Shown here: piece by piece, positions 43,901 through 53,920 of the stretch | Layout of the letters: each line of letters starts with the position of its first letter | Position numbering within the stretch: the stretch's first letter is position 1 | From: Mantamonas sphyraenae | Taxonomy: Eukaryota > CRuMs > Mantamonadidae | Length of the DNA stretch: 64,000 nucleotides | Assembly: GCA_026936335.1 (NCBI GenBank) | Contig: JAPMXV010000063.1 | Span: forward strand, 1 to 64,000 | Reading direction: 5' to 3' | The notes under the pieces: model-generated | Told to the model about the DNA's origin: nothing | What the model saw: the letters and a program-made list of their open reading frames with translations, nothing else | Database searches by the model: none | Made by a program: the position numbers and the translations under genes

Positions 43901-46900
43901 AGAAGGACTCAGCAGCTGTCTGTACTGGGCACGGGATTCGTGGACACGGGAGCAATCGTCGTGCAGGTTGGAACGATACAAGCGAGCGGCGGGTATGTGA
44001 ACAACAGCCTCATCAGCGCCGAAGTAAGTCTGGAAGCTGGTAGTCATGCTGTGAGCGTGTCATTGAACGGTGGACAGCAGTACTCACTTGGGAGCACCGT
44101 ACGCGTTACGGCGGTGAGAGCTGCGGTGAGTGGAGTGACACCTAGCAGCGGTCCGGTGAGTGGTGGCACAGAGGTGCATGTGTTCGGAAGTGGGTATGTG
44201 AGTGGGAAGGACGAGACTGTGGTACGGTTTGGCGGGGTGGATGTGCGTGGAGTGACACAGGTGATGAGTGCGAGTGAGATTGTTGTGAGAACACCTGCAA
44301 GCGGTCTGATGGTGGGCAGTGTGACCGTGGCAGTGTCGACGAACAATGGGTCGACGTTCAGTGCGACTGGGGCGACATTTGTGGTGTACGGAGAAGGGGA
44401 AGGGGTGGTTGCAAGCACGGTACCACAAGGAGGAGTTGTGGGGAAAGAGTCGACGACAGTGAGTCTGGTGGGGTCGTTCGGAAGTGTGACCACGGGGGAC
44501 ACGGTGCGTGTGGTGTTGAACGGGACCGGGTGGAGCAGTGGGGAGCTTGTGGGCACACGCGTGAGCAGCAGCTTGGTTCGTGTGGAGAGCCCCGTGTTGG
44601 GAGCTGGCGTGGGCAAGGTGAACGCGAGTGTGTATGTGGCTCTGAACGGACAACAGTATGTGAAGGGAACGACACGGCTGCTGTTGTACACACAACCAAC
44701 AGTGAGCAGTGTGACGCCGGCGGTGATCGCATCGGGGCTGGAACGCCTGGTGCGTGTGGACGGCCACGGGTTTTTGGATCTAGGAGCGACGGCAATGTCA
44801 TTCTCGGGAAGTACAAGCAAAGGGTGCACGTACATTTCGCCAACGCGAGTGGAATGCAGTATTGGGCCGCTGGAGGATGCAACGGGCAGTGTGTCTGTGG
44901 CCCTGAATGGGGTTCAGTTTGTGGCTGGGGAAGGAGCGGTGATGCAGGTGGTTAGCGGGGTGGTGAGTGGAGTGACACCTAGCAGCGGTCCGGTGAGTGG
45001 TGGCACGGAGGTGCATGTGTTCGGAAGTGGGTATGTGAGTGGGAAGGACGAGACTGTGGTACGGTTTGGCGGGGTGGATGTGCGTGGAGTGACACAGGTG
45101 ATGAGTGCGAGTGAGATTGTTGTGAGAACACCTGCAAGCGGTCTGATGGTGGGCAGTGTGACCGTGGCAGTGTCGACGAACAATGGGTCGACGTTCAGTG
45201 CGACTGGGGCGACATTTGTGGTGTACGGAGAAGGGGAAGGGGTGGTTGCAAGCACGGTACCACAAGGAGGAGTTGTGGGGAGTGAGTCGACGACAGTGAG
45301 TCTGGTGGGGTCGTTCGGAAGTGTGACCACGGGGGACACGGTGCGTGTGGTGTTGAACGGGACCGGGTGGAGCAGTGGGGAGCTTGTGGGCACACGCGTG
45401 AGCAGCAGCTTGGTTCGTGTGGAGAGCCCCGTGTTGGGAGCTGGCGTGGGCAAGGTGAACGCGAGTGTGTATGTGGCTCTGAACGGACAACAGTATGTGA
45501 AGGGAACGACACGGCTGCTGTTGTACACACAACCAACAGTGAGCAGTGTGACGCCGGCGGTGATCGCATCGGGGCTGGAACGCCTGGTGCGTGTGGACGG
45601 CCACGGGTTTTTGGATCTAGGAGCGACGGCAATGTCATTCTCGGGAAGTACAAGCAAAGGGTGCACGTACATTTCGCCAACGCGAGTGGAATGCAGTATT
45701 GGGCCGCTGGAGGATGCAACGGGCAGTGTGTCTGTGGCCCTGAATGGGGTTCAGTTTGTGGCTGGGGAAGGAGCGGTGATGCAGGTGGTTAGCGGGGTGG
45801 TGAGTGGAGTGACACCCAGCAGCGGTCCGGTGAGTGGTGGCACGGAGGTGCATGTGTTCGGAAGTGGGTATGTGAGTGGGAAGGACGAGACTGTGGTACG
45901 GTTTGGTGGGGTGGATGTGCGTGGAGTGACACAGGTGATGAGTTCGAGTGAGATTGTTGTAAGAACACCTGCAAGCGGTCTGATGGTGGGCAGTGTGACC
46001 GTGGCAGTGTCGACGAACAATGGGTCGACGTTCAGTGCGACTGGGGCGACATTTGTGGTGTACGGAGAAGGGGAAGGGGTGGTTGCAAGCACGGTACCAC
46101 AAGGAGGAGTTGTGGGGAGTGAGTCGACGACAGTGAGTCTGGTGGGGTCGTTCGGAAGTGTGACCACGGGGGACACGGTGCGTGTGGTGTTGAATGGGAC
46201 CGGATGGAGCAGTGGGGAGCTTGTGGGCACACGCGTGAGCAGCAGCTCGGTTCGTGTGGAGAGCCCTGTGTTGGGAGCTGGCGTGGGCAAGGTGAACGCA
46301 AGTGTGTATGTGGCTCTGAACGGACAACAGTATGTGGAGGGAACGACACGGCTGCTGTTGTACACACAACCAACAGTGAGCAGTGTGACGCCGGCGGTGA
46401 TCGCATCGGGGCTGGAACGCCTGGTGCGTGTGGACGGCCACGGGTTGTTGGATCTAGGAGCGACGGCAATGTCATTCTCGGGAAGTACAAGCAAAGGGTG
46501 CACGTACATTTCGCCAACGCAAGTGGAATGCAGTATTGGGCCGCTGGAGGATGCAACGGGCAGTGTGTCTGTGGCCCTGAATGGGGTTCAGTTTGTGGCT
46601 GGGGAAGGAGCGGTGATGCAGGTGGTTAGCGGGGTGGTGAGTGGAGTGACACCCAGCAGCGGTCCGGTGAGTGGTGGCACGGAGGTGCATGTGTTCGGAA
46701 GTGGGTATGTGAGTGGGAAGGACGAGACTGTGGTACGGTTTGGCGGGGTGGATGTGCGTGGAGTGACACAGGTGATGAGTGCGAGTGAGATTGTTGTGAG
46801 AACACCTGCAAGCGGTCTGATGGTGGGCAGTGTGACCGTGGCAGTGTCGACGAACAATGGGTCGACGTTCAGTGCGACTGGGGCGACATTTGTGGTGTAC

Positions 46901-49900
46901 GGAGAAGGGGAAGGGGTGGTTGCAAGCACGGTACCACAAGGAGGAGTTGTGGGGAGTGAGTCGACGACAGTGAGTCTGGTGGGGTCGTTCGGAAGTGTGA
47001 CCACGGGGGACACGGTGCGTGTGGTGTTGAACGGGACCGGATGGAGCAGTGGGGAGCTTGTGGGCACACGCGTGAGCAGCAGCTCGGTTCGTGTGGAGAG
47101 CCCTGTGTTGGGAGCTGGCGTGGGCAAGGTGAACGCGAGTGTGTATGTGGCTCTGAACGGACAACAGTATGTGAAGGGAACGACACGGCTGCTGTTGTAC
47201 ACACAACCAACAGTGAGCAGTGTGACGCCGGCGGTGATCGCATCGGGGCTGGAACGCCTGGTGCGTGTGGACGGCCACGGGTTTTTGGATCTAGGAGCGA
47301 CGGCAATGTCATTCTCGGGAAGTACAAGCAAAGGGTGCACGTACATTTCGCCAACGCAAGTGGAATGCAGTATTGGGCCGCTGGAGGATGCAACGGGCAG
47401 TGTGTCTGTGGCCCTGAATGGGGTTCAGTTTGTGGCTGGGGAAGGAGCGGTGATGCAGGTGGTTAGCGGGGTGGTGAGTGGAGTGACACCCAGCAGCGGT
47501 CCGGTGAGTGGTGGCACGGAGGTGCATGTGTTCGGAAGTGGGTATGTGAGTGGGAAGGACGAGACTGTGGTACGGTTTGGTGGGGTGGATGTGCGTGGAG
47601 TGACACAGGTGATGAGTGCGAGTGAGATTGTTGTGAGAACACCTGCAAGCGGTCTGATGGTGGGCAGTGTGACCGTGGCAGTGTCGACGAACAATGGGTC
47701 GACGTTCAGTGCGACGTCGACCCTGTTTAAGGTGTATTCTCTGCCGACAGCGTTGCGTGCAACGCCCGCTTGTGCTTACGCGTCGGGTGGTACCACCGTG
47801 CGTCTGAGAGGTTCCTTCGATGACCCGAAAGAAGCCATTCTGCGCGTTGGACTGTCTGGTCCCCGTACAACCTGTTTGCATGCCAACTCCTCCGAGTTGC
47901 TGTGTGAGATGCCTTCAAGTGAATCGGGTCGGTACCCACTGTATGTGTCTCTGAACGGTGGGCAGCAGTTCCAACAGCTTGGCCTGGACCTTTTGTACGT
48001 GAATGAGCCACGGGTGTCAAGTGTGCAGCCGTCAAACAAGCTTGTCGGAGACACCACACGCGTGCAACTCCGCGGGAGTGGTTTTGTGGACACTGGCGCT
48101 ATGCTGGTTCGCATGGGAAGCACGTTTGCGCCCACTATCGTCTCGGACTCGGAGTTGGAGGTTTTGTCCACTGCAGACCACACGGTTGGCCTGTATCGGG
48201 TAGAAGTGTCGTTGGACGATGGCCAGCACTGGAGTGGAAGTGTCAACGCGACGGTGAGCTTCTCTGTGCGTTCTCCTTCGCTGGTGTGTCCGGAGAACGC
48301 AGTTCCAACCTCGCCAGCCAGCACAAGCGTAGATGACTGTGTGTGTCGTGCTCGGTTCTACCTTCCTGCAGGCCAACCTGCAAGTGAGCCATGCCTTCCC
48401 TGTCCTGCCAATGCCGACTGTGCAGGCGGACGAGTCCAACCAGTCCCCCAGCCGGGTTTCTTTGCCACCACAAGTGGCAACGAGGGTGGGTCGCTAGTTT
48501 TCACACGATGTCCAATTCTATCCGCCTGCCTGGGTGGAGGGAACTCCACTTGCCGGGCGGGATACACTGGTCTGTTATGTGGTCAATGCGAGGATGGGTT
48601 CTACAGACTTGGGAAGAGCTGTGAATCATGCCAGGAAGCACAAGTTGGCAATCTCAACGCGCTGCTGCTCATTGTGGCCTTGGTGCTCTTTGTAGGCTGG
48701 GTGCGCTCGTCAGTGCGACGGTCACGTGTGACTGGTTTCGCCAAGACGGGTAGTGTTCTGGTAACACACATGCAGGTGCTGTCCATGTTCTCCGAGTTTC
48801 GCTTGCAGTGGCCCAGTTCCGTGCAGCAAGTGTACAGTGTGTTTGGAGTGAGCAACTTGGAAGTGGGTGTCACCGCGCCAGAGTGCTCGTTGGGCGATAT
48901 GTGGACGTATGAGCTGCAATTTTGGCTGGCCATGGTGCTGCCCGCGTTTCTGGCTGTGGTTCTGGTGTTGCGTGTTGTGCTCCAGTTTGTACACAGCTCT
49001 TGGGTGCGCACACATGGATATGCTTTTTCGACAGCCCACCCGAGGCTCTGTGCGGAGCCAGACAGCGATTCGACAATAGGTTTTGCACTGCAACTTGTGC
49101 GATACAGGTTTGCCGGGCTGTTCACACGCGCTGAAGTGGTGGATCAGGACACGTTCAGGTATTTGATGAACGAGATCATGCTGACTCTGAGCTTTCTGTA
49201 CATCACGCTGTGCAGCCGGGTGCTCTCTGTATTTGACTGCACACACATTGGCGATGGTGTGTATGTCATGGATGCAGTACCGAATGAGCAGTGCTGGGTA
49301 GACGGGGGGCTTCACAGCAGACTCGTCCCTGCAGCATGGGTGTTTGCAGTTGTGTATGTCCTTGGGATCCCGTGCTTGTTTCTGGCGGTGATGTGGAGCG
49401 GACGCGACGTGCGGACTCGCTCACAGAAGTCGTTTGTACAACGCTTCTCGTCGATTTTTGGCAAGTTTACACCAGAGATGTACTGGTTTGAATCGATGGT
49501 TCTGCTCCGCAAAGCGGCCGTGGTGTGTGTGAAAGTGTTTGCGACATCGCTACCGACCATCCAAGCCATGGTGGGCATTCTGGTGCTTGGGGTGGCGGCA
49601 ATGGTACAATATGGCAAGCAGCCGTACCGCACAAGCATGCAAAACCGACTGGAGACCGTGGTTCTGTGCGAGTCTGTTCTGCTTCTTGTGGCCGGGATGC
49701 TATTTGCGACAGGGAGCACACAAACATCAGGTCATGAGTGGTGGGAGGCACTCACTGTGGTGTTGGCGGTGTCCATTCTCGTCATTGGCATTGTTTTCGC
49801 TGCAGTGGACGTGTGGCGAGAGGTGAAAACGCACAAACTTGACCGCATGTACTCAAAGGAGCTTCAGGAAGCGGTGGAAGGCACGTTGCAGCATCTGAAT

Positions 49901-50248
49901 GGGCTGTTGCATGCCGACCACTTGAACGCTGCACGGGAGGCACTGTACGGTCTGTCTGTTGATCAAGTGAACACACTCGGCAAAGAGGTGATGAGGATCC
50001 GTGCAGGGAGCGGAAGCACAAGGCAGGATGTGGTGCGTGCGGTGTTAAAGGTGGTGACACCTGCATGGCAGGGCGCAGTAGCGGCAGATGTAGTGGTTTC
50101 GGACGACGAGGACGACGAGTGGTTGGGTTGGCTCGTCAGAGGTTTGGATGAGCATGAGCACAGTTCGGTAGTCACCCGGGCAAAGAACAGGCAAGGGAAG
50201 AACAGCAGACGTGAGGGGCTGGATGATATGGAACTGAGTGAAATGTGA
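40916..50248 (+). CDS. Giant TIG-repeat multi-pass surface protein, copy B (intact)
   Basis: Exon 1 (40916-41087) encodes a signal peptide (MKLQPNLFLVLVFAPCVLCAW). A 69-nt intron (donor GTACGT, acceptor ACACAG) joins in phase 1, splitting a GAC codon exactly as in copy A, to exon 2 (41157-50248). The product is 3,087 residues. The head (about 55-420) is propeller-like but has no visible sequence identity with copy A beyond spaced motifs (DxxVRV/TVRD ... SLPNGELLVCGT). The Cys module at about 425-460 starts the shared body. TIG domains run to about 2430, with the 279-residue array at about 1050-2165; then the Cys-rich stem, membrane spans between about 2555 and 2910 (LNALLLIVALVLFVGWV, FWLAMVLPAFLAVVLVL, AWVFAVVYVLGIPCLFLAV, SVLLLVAGMLFATG, ALTVVLAVSILVIGIVFAAV among them) and a charged cytosolic tail ending DDMELSEM. 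It has no frameshift. Likely a surface receptor or adhesin; ligand and signalling are unknown. Confidence 0.9.
44131..47715 (+). repeat. 837-bp TIG triplet array, copy B
   Basis: Four units of 837 bp starting at about 44131, 44968, 45805 and 46642, plus a final TIG-1 from about 47479. TIG-1 and TIG-2 match copy A. TIG-3 is B-specific (LERLVRVDGHGFLDLGATAM, then CTYISPTRVECSIGPLEDAT). Within the array, units differ by only a few bases, for example codon changes giving LVRVES/SVRVES and GFLDLG/GLLDLG. Confidence 0.95.
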
Positions 50249-50489
50249 CCGGAAAGAACCCCTAATCCTTTGCAATGCCACCGTTACATGCTTCTCCCTC
50301 CCCTCCGACACCACCGACACACAATGCCGATATCCGATCAACACCGTGAAACTTTTGCCTCCACCGCTGTCGCTCTTCGCCATGTGCGCACCATACAAGC
50401 ACACAAACAACACACACACACACCAACGCTTTCCAATGAAAACAGAAATACGCCATGTATTCGCACCACGCCATCACCGTCTTGGATCC
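50249..50489. other. Duplicated intergenic spacer
   Basis: This is the inverted copy of 31187-31412, carrying a local insertion (GTGAAACTTTTGCC near 50345) absent from the left copy. It separates TIG copy B from the truncated tail of the EF-hand gene. No gene is present. Confidence 0.6.
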
Positions 50490-50671
50490 TCATCCCAGCG
50501 TGGCCACGTTGTCCTTTACGGCGCCGTCGAGCTCTTCGTCGGACATGCTTTCGCCAAGGCTCTGGCCACGAGCCACGCTCAAGGCGAAACCAGTGCCACT
50601 GACAAGCATGGTCTGGATCACGGCCTCAAAGGAGCCACCGTTGGTCCAGATGGCCACGGCGAGGAAGAGGA
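50490..50671 (-). pseudogene. Truncated 3' end of the EF-hand membrane-protein gene
   Basis: About 60 codons on the minus strand repeat the C-terminus of the 26897-31186 gene (AIWTNGGSFEAVIQTMLVSG to DEELDGAVKDNVATLG and stop), with few changes such as FAMS to FALS. Everything upstream of these codons is missing, so this is a breakpoint remnant of the inverted duplication. It is fused in frame to the next remnant. Confidence 0.92.
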
Positions 50672-51175
50672 CTGCAGCACTGCACGCCTGTTGATCCATG
50701 TCACGGCCGAGAAGGGTGAGGCAGAGGGCCATGTCGCCCTGGGAGAGTGGAATGTTGCCCAGAGCGAGCTGAATCTGTCGGACCAGCGTGGCCATTGTGC
50801 CATGGCAGACCACAACACGCGCCTGCAGAGTCATGAGGTCGGGGATGTTGTCAATGGGATGCTCGTTGGCCAAGTTGTGCATGTGGTTCAGCAGTGCCGT
50901 GTGTTTCTTCTTGTTGCTGTGCATGCGCTCGCTCTTGCGTCAATACGTCCAGCCACTGCCCATAACACCATCTGGCAACTTATTCGTCATCTTCACGCCT
51001 GCTTTCTTCCGTGCGCTGTTGTCTCCGTTCTTGGCCCTCCTGGCCCGTTTGCTCGACGTTCCTGTCTCCGTGCCATTGCCGGTCGTGACCCTGCGCCTGC
51101 GCTGCCTCCTATACATGCATCCTCGCTCGAGCGATCGGCGAACAAGATCTCCGTGTCCTGCCAACTTCATCCAAC
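50672..51175 (-). pseudogene. Fragment of the subtelomeric repeat-protein family
   Basis: On the minus strand this region matches about 1640-2070 of the telomere-adjacent gene: a basic segment (ARRAKNGD ... ARK-x-AGV), then KLPDGV-x-x-SGW and most of one A-type unit (LNHMHNLANEHPIDNIPDLM ... ALCLTLLGRDMDQQACS). The conserved Trp in the motif W-R-K-S-E-R is replaced by TGA, and the unit is cut off after about 110 residues where it meets the EF-hand gene tail. It is therefore a degraded copy of the family moved to an internal site. Confidence 0.88.
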
Positions 51176-51233
51176 AATAGTCTCGAACTCCCCCTCCTTC
51201 AGGTTCCTTTCCCTCAGCATCAGCATCAGAGCA

Positions 51234-52193
51234 TCAGCAGAGTGCAGGCCATTCGTCGTCCAGTTGCATGAGTTCTTCAGCATCTGCCAGCCCCAAGGAC
51301 TCCATGTCTTCGTCACGGGGACTCTGGTCACCGGCATGGATGTCCTCCTGCGTCTGCCATGCTCGATGGGTCTTTTTCAGCACCAGCTCGTCGACGTCCA
51401 CCTGCGTTTCGTCCCCTTCCTGCTCATCCTGCTCATCCTGCTCATCCTCTTCTTCCACAGGCACCTCCTCCACCTCCTCCTCCTCCTCCACGTCGTCCAG
51501 CTCCAGATCGTCGGAATGCTCGTCCTTCCAGCGAGCCAAGGCTGTGTGGAAGCTGTCTCGGAATGCCTCAACCTTGTCCAGTGCCTTCATCAGGCGCTTC
51601 ACAGTGGCCTTGCGGTGGGGACGCACAGCAGCGCCCTTGATCGAATCCGTCTTGAGCAGAGCCTGGGTGAGCTCCTCCTCCAACTGGAACACGTCAGGGG
51701 ACAGCTTGCCCTGTTCCACATGGTATGGACTGCCCACATCCAGCACCGTGTCCATCTTGTTCACCAACGAGTCTACCGTCGAGTTGATCACAACCAGCCG
51801 ACGCCATGCCTCCAGTGGCTTGGTGCGTCGCACCATGTGTCCACGGTACAAAGACTGGATGCGTGTGGCCATTGTGTTGGCCTTGGCCAGCAACTTCTCT
51901 CGTCGTGTGTCCTTGTTCACGGGAATTCGACGGGTCGCACGGCCAGTGGCAGATTCCGTTTCCGGCCGGCGTTGCTCAGCAACCACCCGTTGCCGCTTCA
52001 GAGCCTCCTGACGCTGCAGCGCCTGTTCATATGCTTGTTCACGCAGGTACTTTTCATACAGGGCGCGCTTGTACAGTTCACGCTCACGTTGCTGCCTGTA
52101 CGCCGCTTCACGTCGTCGCTGCTCCGCCAGACGGCGCTGGCGAGCAACCTGCATCTCGTACGGATCGGAAAAGAGTGTGTTGTCCCAGAACAT
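51234..52193 (-). CDS. IQ-motif and BAG-domain protein (putative Hsp70 co-chaperone)
   Basis: A single-exon 319-residue protein. The N-terminal about 100 residues form a long basic/Gln-rich helix (ARQRRLAEQRRREAAYRQQR). An IQ calmodulin-binding motif follows at about 110-130 (ATRIQSLYRGHMVRR). Next comes a helical segment resembling a BAG domain at about 135-215, with the characteristic order EEELTQALLKTDSIKG ... RPHRKATVKRLMKALDKVE. The C-terminus is strongly acidic (EEEEEVEEVPVEEEDEQDEQ). IQ plus BAG is the layout of plant BAG5-8 co-chaperones, in which calmodulin binding tunes Hsp70 nucleotide exchange. BAG assignment is by pattern only. The open frame extends to 52385; I chose the Met at 52193 because the upstream residues are not protein-like. 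It is divergent from a DnaJ gene, another Hsp70 partner. Confidence 0.72.
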   Translation of the reverse strand: MFWDNTLFSDPYEMQVARQRRLAEQRRREAAYRQQRERELYKRALYEKYLREQAYEQALQRQEALKRQRVVAEQRRPETESATGRATRRIPVNKDTRREKLLAKANTMATRIQSLYRGHMVRRTKPLEAWRRLVVINSTVDSLVNKMDTVLDVGSPYHVEQGKLSPDVFQLEEELTQALLKTDSIKGAAVRPHRKATVKRLMKALDKVEAFRDSFHTALARWKDEHSDDLELDDVEEEEEVEEVPVEEEDEQDEQDEQEGDETQVDVDELVLKKTHRAWQTQEDIHAGDQSPRDEDMESLGLADAEELMQLDDEWPALC

Positions 52194-52506
52194 GCTTGTC
52201 TTTTCTTGACTTTGCGGGTGAGTGCTTTTCGCAATTGTTGGTCGAACCGGCGCAATCGCAATCATCCTTTTAAAGCTGGCGCTCCTCGGAGGATTCCCGA
52301 GAAAAGATGGATCGAGAAGATTCGCTGCAACTCTCCAAAGAACCTCACAAACCACCAAACCGACGCCACAGCCTGCCTTGGACACGCCCAGCCATCATGG
52401 AACATCCTTCTCTGCTGGCCCATTCTTTGAAACGGTTGCGCACGGTATTTATGGGCAATTGTCGGTTGCGCGCCGCTCACCAACACAACTTTTTCGCACA
52501 AAAACC
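52194..52506. promoter_or_regulatory. Divergent promoter of the BAG and DnaJ genes
   Basis: A 313-bp interval between two divergent starts. TATA-like elements face each side: GCTTTAAAAGG on the minus strand near 52266-52276 for the BAG gene, and GTATTTATGG near 52445 for the DnaJ gene. A two-unit heat-shock-element core, GAAGATTC, lies at 52316-52323, and a loose TTC/GAA pair at 52294-52303. A perfect multi-unit heat-shock element is not present, so stress control is only suggested. Confidence 0.45.
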
Positions 52507-53798
52507 ATGGGAAAGGACTTGTACAAGATCCTCGGTGTGAGCAAGTAAGTCACACTCCAGTGTGTGCGTGTGTGTGCATGCTCCTGTCCCCTTCCCTTTG
52601 CACACATCTGCCTTCCCCACCTAGTTGCTCACACGCGCACAAAACCCGTTTCGCACTCAGGAATGCCGACGAAAAGGAGCTGAAGAAGGCATACAGGAAG
52701 CTGGCCATGAAATGGCACCCGGACAAGAATTCCAAGAACAAGGAAGAGGCCGAGAAGAAGTTTAAGGACATTGGCGAGGCCTATGAAGTGCTCACCGACG
52801 AGAAAAAGGTACGGACGGAAAGTGGCGCATCGTCATCATCACGGAAAAACCAACACATTGCCACACACGGTCACTCACACACTTATTCGCAATCCCACAC
52901 CCCGACATACACACACACCCAACAGCGCCAAATCTACGACAAGTACGGCTACGACGCCCTGTACAACAACGGAGGCGGCGGCGGCGGCGGCGGTGGCGGC
53001 GGAGGCTTCTCAGGCGGAAACTTCGGCGGCAATGGCGGCACGTTCAGCTTCAGCAGCAACGGCGGAGGATTCAGCAACGACGACGCAGAACGCATTTTCC
53101 AACAGTTCTTTGGCGGCATGGGTGGCATGGGTGGCATGGGTGGCATGGGTGGTGGAGGCTTCAGCTTTGGGGGCATGGACGGAGGCGACCCGTTTGGTGG
53201 CTTTGCCTCGTCGTCCTCGTCGTCGTCGCAGCGACAGCGTCCACGCAAGGGCAAGCCTGTGACCCACAACCTGGCCATGTCCTTGGAGGACCTGTACGCA
53301 GGTACGACCAAGAAGATGAAGATCACCAAGAAGATCGTCGACGGCGAGAGCGGACAGAGCACACGCGTGGAGAAGATTCTGGAGATCAACGTCAAGCCTG
53401 GATGGAAGAAGGGCACAAAGATCACCTTTCAACGTGAGGGTGACGAGTATCCTGGCGTCGAGCCCTCGGATATCATCTTTGTCATTGACGAGAAGAAGCA
53501 TCGCTTCTTCAAGCGCGAAGGCAACGACCTCGTGTGCACCGTGCGCATCTCCCTGCTCGATGCCCTTACAGGCTCCACCGTCAAGGTGCCCACCCTGGAC
53601 GGACGCACCCTCTCGGTCGAACTCGACCAAGTGGTGTCGCCAGACCAAACAAAGGTCATCAAGGGCGAAGGTATGCCCATCAGCAAGAGCAACGGCCAGC
53701 GCTTTGGCGATCTCATCATCAACTTTAAGATCACCTTTCCCAAGAAGCAGGTGCAGGACCGCGACGCTCTCAAGCAGCTGCTCGGCGACGCAAACTAA
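52507..53798 (+). CDS. Class B (type II) DnaJ/Hsp40 co-chaperone
   Basis: Three exons (52507-52544, 52661-52808, 52926-53798) join in phases 2 and 0 across introns of 116 and 117 nt, giving 352 residues. Residues 1-70 are a full J domain with the HPD motif (KWHPDKN), which stimulates Hsp70 ATPase. A Gly/Phe-rich segment (about 80-165) carries a [14 protein letters not shown] run. The C-terminal substrate-binding domains (about 180-345) include [34 protein letters not shown] and [18 protein letters not shown], typical of DNAJB1/Sis1. There is no CxxCxGxG zinc region, so it is class B. Intron 1 interrupts the start of the J domain right after GVSK; both junctions are confirmed by J-domain continuity. 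Cytosolic or nuclear protein folding. Confidence 0.95.
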
Positions 53799-53920
53799 TG
53801 ACTCCCAACCAACCCTAAACTATGACATGTCTGCGCTCATGGGGACCACAGACGCACCCAACAAAACAAACAACCAACGCTTTTCCTCCACCGCCTCCTC
53901 CATCCACCATCTCTCCATCC

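Larger units (their letters stand above)
42326..50671. repeat. Right arm of a large inverted duplication
   Basis: This is the reverse-complement partner of 31006-39337. It contains the body of TIG copy B, the duplicated intergenic spacer and 180 bp of the tail of the EF-hand membrane gene. Identity starts inside the Cys module at TTAAGTTGCACGCC and ends at 50671. Beyond that the sequence switches to a fragment of the subtelomeric gene family. The non-duplicated spacer between arms is 39338-42325. Confidence 0.93.

Noticed and set aside
44131-47715. Array considered as a CRISPR-like or satellite repeat
   Set aside because: The 837-bp period is a multiple of three, lies inside one open reading frame and encodes TIG domains.
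31006-50671. Inverted duplication as a simple fold-back assembly artefact
   Set aside because: The spacer is unique, the two heads differ, TIG-3 differs in every unit, and there are scattered substitutions and a 14-bp indel. A pure read fold-back would give identical arms. Long reads are still needed.
52294-52303. Second heat-shock element TTCCCGAGAA
   Set aside because: The spacing between TTC and GAA is four bases instead of two, so it does not fit the consensus; kept only as a weak note.
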